Positions 1-6,157 of a stretch of DNA of 64,000 nt are shown piece after piece. The translations under genes and the position numbers were made by a program. The stretch covers positions 1 to 64,000 of the forward strand of contig JAFDVJ010000022.1 of the NCBI GenBank assembly GCA_018269075.1. Reading direction: 5' to 3'. Under the pieces are notes generated by a model that was not told the origin of the DNA, searched no databases, and saw only the letters and a list, made by a program, of their open reading frames with translations. The stretch is from Acidobacteriota bacterium. GTDB lineage: Bacteria > Acidobacteriota > Blastocatellia > Pyrinomonadales > Pyrinomonadaceae. Position 1 is the first letter of the stretch. Each line of letters starts with the position of its first letter.

Positions 1-235
1 TCTATTTAAACTTGACCATCTCAGTCACAGCTGATTGAAACACGAATATACTCAACAAAAACCGAAAAATTTTCTGATCGAAACAGCAAATCCCCCAGAT
101 TTTGTTCATAATTTCCTCGCTTATGGGACTATTCATAGCCTGATTTTGATTTTTCAGCGCAAACGGATTTGAAACCGTGAATGTTAAAGGGGAAAAGTGA
201 AAAAGTTTTCGCTCAAACAACAGTTCAAAACTTCT
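1..235. other. AT-rich stretch without a supported gene
   Basis: This stretch is clearly more AT-rich than the flanking DNA. A 72-codon reading frame exists on the minus strand, but it has no ribosome binding site or recognisable domain. No promoter or repeat was identified with confidence. It lies downstream of the minus-strand gene that ends at 236. Confidence 0.4.
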
Positions 236-721
236 TTACTTGACAAGCTTTTCCCATTCTTCGAATGTAACGAAGCGCGGCTCCCGTTCGCCTTCGGGCC
301 AAGCGGCCCAGCCGCCCGCTTTTCGAGACAAAAACCGCAGATCTTCTTTCGTCTCTTCATCGAGGCGTTCCAAATTCCTTGAAAGCCAATCATCGCCGAC
401 CATTGGCTCATCCGTAAAAACAAAGCGCCAGAGAACGAATTCGATCCCGCTGAGCCAGCCTGCACAGCCAAGATCATGCGAAAGGTCTTCCATATAATAA
501 ATCAGAAGACCGTCCCACGAAGAGAAATCTTCCGATCCCGGCGCGGCGGCCCGCAAAAGCGCCGTCTGCTGATTCGCCAAACCTTTATTGACGGCGATCC
601 GATAGGGCAAACTACCGACTTCGGAACAAATGCCGAGCATTTCGGGGTTGGTTTGGATCAATGACCTGACCGTTTCGATCCGGCCATCGAGCACGGCCTG
701 TATTAATGGTGTCGTGATCAT
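236..721 (-). CDS. Hypothetical protein with ankyrin-like N-terminus
   Basis: The 161-residue protein has no signal peptide. Residues 1-60 (TPLIQAVLDGRIETVRSLIQ and what follows) resemble a degenerate ankyrin repeat pair. The rest is acidic and Trp-rich (WDGLLIYYMEDL, GGWAAWPEGE) and matches no family I recognise. The start codon overlaps the stop of the upstream SLBB gene as ATGA (718-721), so the two genes are probably translationally coupled. The function is unknown. The gene call is supported by the overlap and by codon usage like its neighbours. Confidence 0.7.
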   Translation of the reverse strand: MITTPLIQAVLDGRIETVRSLIQTNPEMLGICSEVGSLPYRIAVNKGLANQQTALLRAAAPGSEDFSSWDGLLIYYMEDLSHDLGCAGWLSGIEFVLWRFVFTDEPMVGDDWLSRNLERLDEETKEDLRFLSRKAGGWAAWPEGEREPRFVTFEEWEKLVK

Positions 722-1116
722 TTACGGAAATCTGCCGCGGGAATTCTCCAATCCGAGAAAACACAGCCCGCGTTTTTATTTCTTTTTCGCGGCAGTACCT
801 CGATTATGTCGAGCGGCTGCAGAAGCCGGTCTTCGATCTTTCCCTTTTTCAAATCCGACAGCTTGATTCTGAAAACATCCAGACGCGCAGTTCCTGGAAT
901 GCGTCGATAAACACTGATTGTTGCCGCTTTCGGCAAAGTTCCGCCGACGGCGGCGATCGCGCGCGTCAGCGTCATTCCGCTTTCGAGATCGACCTCCGCC
1001 GGCCTGACGACCTTCCCGATGACGTAAATTTTATTCTCTTTGACGGACGAAGACTGCGCGACGGCGACCGTTGCCGGACAAAGAAGAAAAAGAATCGTCA
1101 GCCAAAAGACCTTCAT
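718..1116 (-). CDS. Secreted SLBB-domain protein
   Basis: The 132-residue protein starts with a clear signal peptide (hydrophobic residues 3-19, ending in VAVAQ). It continues with a single soluble-ligand-binding beta-grasp (SLBB) type domain: IYVIGKVVRPAEVDLESGMTL, AIAAVGGTLPKAA and LLQPLDIIEVLP. This pattern is typical of the periplasmic part of polysaccharide-export proteins, but the Poly_export domain itself is missing, so export function is only a possibility. The basic, Cys-containing tail after residue 110 is unusual. The gene begins 1 bp after the stop of the alpha/beta hydrolase upstream and overlaps the next gene, so it sits in a tight minus-strand operon. Confidence 0.8.
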   Translation of the reverse strand: MKVFWLTILFLLCPATVAVAQSSSVKENKIYVIGKVVRPAEVDLESGMTLTRAIAAVGGTLPKAATISVYRRIPGTARLDVFRIKLSDLKKGKIEDRLLQPLDIIEVLPRKRNKNAGCVFSDWRIPAADFRK

Positions 1117-1117
1117 C

Positions 1118-2119
1118 TCAGTTTTCGAACCGCATCTCCTCGCTTTCGGCCCCTTCGATCCGGCCTTTGCGGTCGTGGGCGAAGCCGCTCACCAAGGCCG
1201 TGAAGAGATCGGGCTTTTCTTCCTGCGGGACGTGGCCGCAGTTTTTGAGGACGACGAAGCGCGAGTTGAGAATCGAGCGGTAGAGCGTCTCGCCGTGGCG
1301 GATCGGGATCACCGAATCTTCCTCGCCCCAGATGATCAGCGTCGGCTGCATGACGAGATGCAGATCCTCCTCGATCCGGTCGGCGTCCCAGTTGCGGCCC
1401 GACTGCAGGACGGCGTTGTGCCCGTCCTTCGCGTTGAGCGGCCGGATGATCGATTCGATCCGGTCCTTCGTGATCAGGTGATGATTGGCCGCCGCGAGCG
1501 TGCCCTGCATACGGAATTTCAAGAACGTCCGCGAATCGATCAGAAACGGCGTCATCACCTCGCCGACGCCCGGGATCCGCGCGAGCTTTAAGACCGGATG
1601 CTCGGCCGGTTCGTCGTTGATCACCGAATCGACGAGGACGAGCTTGTCGACGCGTTCGGCGTAGTCGAGCGCGAGCGTCAAGCTGATCGCGCCGCCGTAG
1701 CTGCTGCCGACGAGCGTCGCGCGGCCGATCCCGAGACGGTCCATCAGGCGCGCGATCATCCGCGCCTGTGAGGCGATCGTGTAGTCGAACCACGCCGGCT
1801 TGTCGGAATAGCCGAAGCCGATCAGATCGACCGCGATCACCCGGAAGCCCTCGGCGGCGATTTGCGGCGCGACCGATTTCCAGACGTAACACGACGCCGT
1901 GAAACCGTGGACGAGGATCATCACCGGATCGTGATGATCGCCGAATTCCTGAAAATGAACGGTCGCGCCGTCGATCTCGACGAAATGCGAATGTTCCGAA
2001 TGGATCACCTTGTCGGAAACCTCGTGCCAGTTGACCGTGTCCGCCCGCGAAAGCAGCTTCCACGCCACCAAAGCGCCGACCGCGCCGCCGATCCCCAAAG
2101 CCAAATGTTTCGTTTTCAT
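1118..2119 (-). CDS. Alpha/beta hydrolase, membrane-anchored
   Basis: The 333-residue alpha/beta-fold hydrolase has an N-terminal hydrophobic anchor (residues 5-22). The oxyanion motif HGFTAS is at 71-76. The nucleophile elbow is G-S-S-Y-G with Ser140 as predicted nucleophile. A late His is found in NCGHVPQEE near residue 299. The aspartate is probably in the IIWGEEDSVIP segment. The family includes esterases, lipases and C-C hydrolases, and the substrate cannot be read from sequence. It is the first gene of a three-gene minus-strand operon with the SLBB and ankyrin-like genes. Only about 27 bp separate it from the end of truB, so readthrough from truB is possible. Confidence 0.88.
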   Translation of the reverse strand: MKTKHLALGIGGAVGALVAWKLLSRADTVNWHEVSDKVIHSEHSHFVEIDGATVHFQEFGDHHDPVMILVHGFTASCYVWKSVAPQIAAEGFRVIAVDLIGFGYSDKPAWFDYTIASQARMIARLMDRLGIGRATLVGSSYGGAISLTLALDYAERVDKLVLVDSVINDEPAEHPVLKLARIPGVGEVMTPFLIDSRTFLKFRMQGTLAAANHHLITKDRIESIIRPLNAKDGHNAVLQSGRNWDADRIEEDLHLVMQPTLIIWGEEDSVIPIRHGETLYRSILNSRFVVLKNCGHVPQEEKPDLFTALVSGFAHDRKGRIEGAESEEMRFEN

Positions 2120-2146
2120 CGTTTTTACCTCTTTTTCGACTGTATT

Positions 2147-3091
2147 TTACACCAAAACGAGGCGCGGCTGCACGATTTTTTCCGCCGCTTCGTAAAAACC
2201 GATCGCGAGCAGCTCTCCGTCCGCGGTCAGCCGCAGCGTCGCGCCGTCCTGATATTCGCCGGAAACGTATTTTAGTTTCATTCCGTTCCGGATTTTCGCC
2301 GCCTCTTCGCCCGACAACCGCACTTCGCCGAGATGCGCGACGGCGTCGTTCATCGAAACCAGAATGTCCCCGACGCCGTCCGCCGCCGCCAGTTCCTCAA
2401 GCCGTTCGAGCGTCACCGCCCGCTCGATCCCGAACTTCCCGGCCCGCGTCCGCCGCAATTCCGCGAGATGCGCGCCCGTCCCGAGCGCCCGCCCGATGTC
2501 TTCGGCCAGCACGCGGATATAGGTTCCGGCCGAACAAACTACTTTGAGTGGAGAGTGGAGAGTGGAGAGCAGCGAGTCCGCGGATTGCGCCGCGCCGTCG
2601 GCCCCGCGCCATTCGTCGCTCAGCTCCAATTCATAAATATTCACCCTGACCGGCTGCCGCTCGATCTCGATGCCCTTGCGCGCCAGTTCATAAAGCTTTT
2701 TCCCCGCGACCTTCTTCGCCGAATACATCGGCGGCGTCTGAAGAATCTCCCCCCGAAATCCCCCCAAAACCGCCTCGATCTCCCCGCTGCCAATCGTCTC
2801 CTCTTCTCCCCTTCTCCCTTTCTCCCCTTCTTTCTTCACACCCGTCCGATCTCCGCTATCGGTCTCGAACCCGAACCGGACGAGCGCCTCGTATTCCTTC
2901 GCGTCGCGGTCGAGAAACTGCGCGAGCCGCGTCGCGCGGCCGACGAGGACGACCATCACGCCGGTCGCGAACGGGTCGAGCGTCCCGGTATGGCCGATCT
3001 TTTTCGTGCGCAGGATCCGGCGGCACCGCGCGACGACGTCGTGCGAGGTCAGCCCCTCGGGTTTATCGATGATCAAAATTCCGTCAAGCAT
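2147..3091 (-). CDS. truB: tRNA pseudouridine(55) synthase TruB, with two repeat-derived inserts
   Basis: TruB converts U55 of the tRNA T-loop to pseudouridine. The protein has 314 residues. It starts GILIIDKPEGLTSHDVV and carries the catalytic motif GHTGTLDPFATG with Asp39. The later family motifs are MYSAKK and CSAGTYIRVLAEDIG. Two low-complexity inserts are visible. Residues about 85-103 (KKEGEKGRRGEEETIG) are encoded by a GGGAGAAG-type repeat at about 2792-2840. Residues about 161-183 (SLLSTLHSPLK) are encoded by GTGGAGA heptamers at 2547-2573, a repeat found elsewhere in this window between genes. Both lie in loops between conserved blocks and leave the frame open, so the enzyme is probably still functional. 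Confidence 0.95.
   Translation of the reverse strand: MLDGILIIDKPEGLTSHDVVARCRRILRTKKIGHTGTLDPFATGVMVVLVGRATRLAQFLDRDAKEYEALVRFGFETDSGDRTGVKKEGEKGRRGEEETIGSGEIEAVLGGFRGEILQTPPMYSAKKVAGKKLYELARKGIEIERQPVRVNIYELELSDEWRGADGAAQSADSLLSTLHSPLKVVCSAGTYIRVLAEDIGRALGTGAHLAELRRTRAGKFGIERAVTLERLEELAAADGVGDILVSMNDAVAHLGEVRLSGEEAAKIRNGMKLKYVSGEYQDGATLRLTADGELLAIGFYEAAEKIVQPRLVLV
2547..2573. repeat. GTGGAGA heptamer array inside truB
   Basis: Tandem 7-bp units (GTGGAGA on the plus strand) lie within the truB coding region. The same unit flanks genes at 25.7 and 39.9 kb and lies in alaS at 13.27 kb. In the TruB frame it encodes the LSTLHSPLK segment. Confidence 0.85.
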
Positions 3092-3100
3092 ATTTCGGAT

Positions 3101-3374
3101 TGTGGATCATTACTGTTAAAAAGATTGACGGTTAAAGGAAAACCGGAAAATTGCTGACTGGAGCGCGGGCATCCTTGCCGGCCACGCCGCGAAAGCGGTG
3201 TCGAAACGTTTCAAATCCTCGACGCTGCTCGATAATGAAAAGCTTTTTCGCGCTCCCGCGCTCAGACCGGCAAGGATGCCCGCGCTCCAGTCAGGTGGTT
3301 TCAGACTTGATTTTCAACGTGAATACCGACGGGCGGGCTGTCGTCGAATTCCTTATTAACAGTAATGATTGTGG
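3101..3374. mobile_element. MITE-like element with terminal inverted repeats and 5-bp direct repeats
   Basis: A perfect 14-bp inverted repeat (ATCATTACTGTTAA at 3106-3119, its complement at 3356-3369) bounds a 264-bp non-coding segment. TGTGG occurs directly outside each end (3101-3105 and 3370-3374), as expected for a target-site duplication. Inside lies a second perfect inverted repeat of 28 bp (3154-3181 and 3267-3294; core GGAGCGCGGGCATCCTTGCC). No transposase is encoded. By structure it fits a miniature inverted-repeat element. The transposase family is unknown. Confidence 0.55.
3154..3294. repeat. GGAGCGCGGGCATCC palindromic repeat, copy 1
   Basis: Two perfectly complementary 28-bp arms (3154-3181, 3267-3294) flank an 85-bp centre. 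Related elements occur at 4763-5050, 14432-14568 and 24181-24330, which makes this a dispersed family in the window. Here it sits inside the MITE-like element. Confidence 0.75.
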
Positions 3375-3490
3375 ATTTCGGATTTCGGATTTGCAAGTTT
3401 AGAAGGTAAAATTTAAAGCAAACGACAGGGCTGAATACCGTTTGACAGATTTAACCGGCAATCGGGGCCGTTAAATTAACTGAACGAGAA

Positions 3491-3745
3491 GTCATCGAAG
3501 ATGACCGACAACATAGCCGGGGGTGAAACCCTCGGTCGGTCGTAAGAATGACGACTGCTCGCCGAAGGTGAGCAACATTTTTGTTCAAAACATAATTGTT
3601 CGTCGCCTTCAGCGACGGATTGATTGTCGGCCCAGACCCAGGGTGCCGCTCGCTGTACTCGCTTTACCCTGGGCTATGATGTGAGTCTCCTTCGGAGACA
3701 ATATCGGAATTTGTATTTCAAAGCAGATAGCCTGTCCGAACAGGC
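3491..3745. repeat. Cluster of small hairpins with GAA/TTC loops
   Basis: Seven short inverted repeats follow one another before recX. Three have GAA triloops: 3491-3505 (GTCATC/GATGAC), 3517-3535 and 3557-3573. Two have TTC-centred loops, that is GAA on the other strand: 3601-3617 and 3685-3699. A larger stem is CCCAGGGT/ACCCTGGG (3637-3644, 3666-3673). The last is GCCTGT/ACAGGC around 3730-3745. No gene is convincing here. The block may be a dispersed repeat or a structured leader of recX. Confidence 0.6.
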
Positions 3746-3768
3746 CGCCCGTTTTACCTTAAAACTCT

Positions 3769-4311
3769 ATGCGCCGCAAACGAACCGACAACCCGGACGA
3801 GACCGTGCCCGAGATCGTGAACGTCGAAAAGGCGCGGCAGCGCACGTTCGACCGCGCGGTCAATCTGCTGACCTACAAGCCGCGCTCGGTCAATGAATTA
3901 CGCCAGCGCTTGCTCGAAAAAGACTGGACGAACCGCGCGATCGTCGACGAGGTGATCGAAAAGCTCTCGTATTACGGCTATCTCGACGATCTCCAGTTCG
4001 CGAAAAGCTACGCCGCCTCGCAGATCCGCCAGAAACCGGTCGGCAAACGCGTCTTGAAACAAAAGCTCGCGCAAAAAAAGCTCGACAAGGAAACCGTCGA
4101 CGAGGCGCTCGAACGCGCGCTCGAAGAAACGCCCGAGGACGAGATCATCGACCGCGCGATCGAGAAACGGCTCCGGCTCAAAGGCCGCCCCGAAACCCGC
4201 GAGGACGCGAAAAAGTTTTACGATTATCTCTTGCGGCAGGGCTTTTCCTACGAGCTCGTCAGCGACAAAATGCGCGCCCTCGCCGCGCGCGATTTCGACG
4301 AGGAGGAATGA
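3769..4311 (+). CDS. recX: Regulatory protein RecX
   Basis: RecX family proteins bind RecA filaments and modulate recombination and the SOS response in the cytoplasm. The 180-residue protein shows the family's tandem three-helix repeats: KARQRTFDRAVNLLTYKPRS, VNELRQRLLEKDW, VIEKLSYYGYLDDLQFAKSYA, and LLRQGFSYELVSDKM near the C-terminus. The length is usual for the family. The ATG at 3769 has only a weak ribosome binding site. No recA is visible nearby. The next gene starts 1 bp after the stop, so the two form an operon. Confidence 0.9.
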   Translation: MRRKRTDNPDETVPEIVNVEKARQRTFDRAVNLLTYKPRSVNELRQRLLEKDWTNRAIVDEVIEKLSYYGYLDDLQFAKSYAASQIRQKPVGKRVLKQKLAQKKLDKETVDEALERALEETPEDEIIDRAIEKRLRLKGRPETREDAKKFYDYLLRQGFSYELVSDKMRALAARDFDEEE

Positions 4312-4312
4312 G

Positions 4313-4717
4313 ATGTTCACGCTGCTCCGTTCCGAAGGGCTGAACATCAGCTTCGATCCGGTCGAAACGGAAGACAAACATTACCCGTCGGTCGCTTTCG
4401 ACCTCGTCGTCGAATGGGCGACCAGCTTTAATCAGGCCCGGATCAAAATCAAGAAATTCTGGGTCGCCTATTACGACCTCAGGCAATTCGAAAAAGACTT
4501 GCGGGAATTCGTCGAGGAACGCCGCGACCGCGTCGAGCTCCACGATATGAGCCCGGAACCGGTGCTCAGCTTCAGCCGCGCCGGCGCGGACATCTTTTTC
4601 GAGCTGAAGACCGAACCCGGATACCGGCCGGGCGTGCTGACGCTGAAAACCGAGCTCGAACCGGACGACGCAGCCGCGATGCTCCGCAACCTGCGCGACT
4701 GGGCGAAATGGTGGTGA
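4313..4717 (+). CDS. Hypothetical protein co-transcribed with recX
   Basis: The protein has 134 residues, is soluble, and has no signal peptide or membrane segment. It reads as an alternation of beta strands with one helix (YYDLRQFEKDLREFVEERRD), ending in WAKWW. I do not recognise the family. The start lies 1 bp after the recX stop and is preceded by AGGAGG within the end of recX, an unusually good ribosome binding site. Translation is therefore likely coupled to recX. A role connected with RecX is possible from position alone. Confidence 0.75.
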   Translation: MFTLLRSEGLNISFDPVETEDKHYPSVAFDLVVEWATSFNQARIKIKKFWVAYYDLRQFEKDLREFVEERRDRVELHDMSPEPVLSFSRAGADIFFELKTEPGYRPGVLTLKTELEPDDAAAMLRNLRDWAKWW

Positions 4718-4762
4718 CAAAGCCCGACCGGAGTGTAAATAAGCGAGTTTGAAGCGCGGAGC

Positions 4763-5050
4763 GGACTGGAGCGCAACCGTCCCGGTTGCAATGAGCGCGA
4801 CAGCGCGAACAAACGCCACGCTTGCCGTGACGTCGAAAGTAAGCGAAACGGCGGTGCGTTTTTCAAACGCAGTGCAGGCGGGGCCGCCTACACTACGGAT
4901 CGCGGCCGCCGATTGGAGTGCATGCGGCCCGCTTGCACTGAGCGCGAAAGCGCGAACCAACGCCGCGCCTTCGACGGTATTCTAAACCGATGAAACGTTT
5001 GACACCGCTGACGCGGCGTTGGCAACCGGGACGGTTGCGCTCCAATCGCT
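4763..5050. repeat. GGAGCG palindromic repeat, copy 2 (compound)
   Basis: A segment starting GACTGGAGCGCAACCGTC at about 4763 is repeated directly, with changes, near 4913 (GATTGGAGTGCATGCGG; both are followed by GAGCGCGA-AGCGCGAAC). It is closed by an inverted copy, GGACGGTTGCGCTCCAATC, near 5028-5048. It belongs to the same general family as the repeat at 3154-3294. The whole stretch between the recX partner gene and 5446 holds only this and the adjoining minisatellite. Confidence 0.65.
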
Positions 5051-5051
5051 T

Positions 5052-5252
5052 CCGCCCCGCGTACATTCGCCTCCGCCCACCTTACATACGCATCCGCCCC
5101 GCGTACACACGCACCCGCCCCGCGTACATTCGTCCCCGCCCCGCGTACATTTGAATCCGCCCCGCGTACATTTGAATCCGCCCCGCGTACATACGCATCC
5201 GCCCCGCGTACATACGCATCCGCCCCGCGTACATACGTATCCGCCCCGACCG
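5052..5252. repeat. 21-bp minisatellite, nine full units
   Basis: Nine consecutive 21-bp units lie at 5052-5240, followed by a 12-bp partial unit. The consensus begins CCGCCCCGCGTACAT and ends in a variable ACGCAT, TTGAAT or TCGTCC. Since 21 is a multiple of 3, both strands can be read through (PPRVHTH on plus, CTRGGCV on minus). No good start signal or domain supports a protein. Units 5 and 6, and 7 and 8, are identical pairs, which points to recent slippage or unequal crossing-over. Confidence 0.85.
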
Positions 5253-5446
5253 AATAGGCGGCTGCTCCGGCAGCGCACGACGACGCTTTGGGAGACGGCC
5301 GGCATTCGGCCCTATTCCAGTAAAAAAATTATCTCCGCATAAAAAAAATTTAGAACATTTGCCCGAAACCGGCGTATAATTCGATTACGAGGGCAACGCA
5401 TCGGAAGGTGGTTTGAAGTTGGGTCCGACGCATTGCTTGGGCACGA

Positions 5447-5983
5447 ATGCTCTTTCTTTTTACAATTCTGGTCGTTTTATCGGCTGTCGCAATGCTGGTC
5501 ATCTCGAACTGGCGACGCCGCTCGAACCTTTTAGAACAAAATCCGCCGAAAAATCTTTCCGCCGCCGACTTTCGTCCGCTCTTCGAGCCGACGGAAGACG
5601 AGATCCGTGCGTTCGAACGCGCCGAACAGGCCCGTCTCGACGCCGCGCGCGCGGAAGAACGACGCCGGATCGCGGACGCGAGGATCGGGGAAACGCGGGA
5701 ATTCGCGAAGAGCTGGAGCCTTGCGCCCGACCGCAAAGGGACGATCGAACTCCTTTTTCGCGCTTCGCAGACCGAAAACGCCGAAATCTTTAGCGAAATT
5801 TCGGAAAATGTGCTACAACTTTGGCGAGAACACCGGATTGAAAACTTAACGGCACTTGAACTGGCTGATTTGTTGGACAGCCACTTCAGAATCTTACCCC
5901 AACAGGAAAGAACTTCGGGCGCGGTATTCCGGTTAAGAGAAGAGATCGGACGACTGCGCGCGCGGTCAGAGGAAATCGATTAA
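5447..5983 (+). CDS. Hypothetical single-pass membrane protein
   Basis: The 178-residue protein has one N-terminal membrane segment (MLFLFTILVVLSAVAMLVIS), then a cytoplasmic part. That part has a Glu/Arg/Ala-rich helix (residues about 50-90, ERAEQARLDAARAEERRR), likely a coiled coil, and a second helical region (LELADLLDSHFRILP). The family is not recognised. A perfect TATAAT hexamer lies at 5375-5380, about 70 bp before the start, with no good -35. The gene ends just before a TTTCGGA heptamer array. Confidence 0.75.
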   Translation: MLFLFTILVVLSAVAMLVISNWRRRSNLLEQNPPKNLSAADFRPLFEPTEDEIRAFERAEQARLDAARAEERRRIADARIGETREFAKSWSLAPDRKGTIELLFRASQTENAEIFSEISENVLQLWREHRIENLTALELADLLDSHFRILPQQERTSGAVFRLREEIGRLRARSEEID

Positions 5984-5997
5984 AAGGAGCGAAAAGC

Positions 5998-6028
5998 GAT
6001 TTCGGATTTCGGATTTCGGATTTCGGAT
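5998..6028. repeat. TTTCGGA heptamer array
   Basis: About four tandem 7-bp units (GATTTCG phase) lie 15 bp after the stop of the preceding membrane protein gene. The same unit recurs at 3374, 36783, 38652, 47883-48012, 52102, 53949-54070 and 55682. Confidence 0.85.
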
Positions 6029-6157
6029 GGTTTTGTAACCGGGAGACTTCCGTTTTGAGCGAAGTCGTCAGGGGTTGGCGAAAATCCCGATGATATTCGG
6101 TTGTTCGATGGATTCGTGCGTCTTTTTTAGTCCCGCAAATTTTCTTGAGGAAATAAA

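Noticed and set aside
3624-3896. Reading frame running from the hairpin cluster into recX
   Set aside because: It is out of frame with recX and follows the palindromic repeats. It has no domain.
5052-5252. CRISPR array
   Set aside because: The units are contiguous with no spacers and no cas genes are present. The same applies to all heptamer arrays.
5019-5342. Repeat-rich proteins read from the minisatellite on either strand
   Set aside because: No ribosome binding site or domain is seen, and the openness follows from the 21-bp period.
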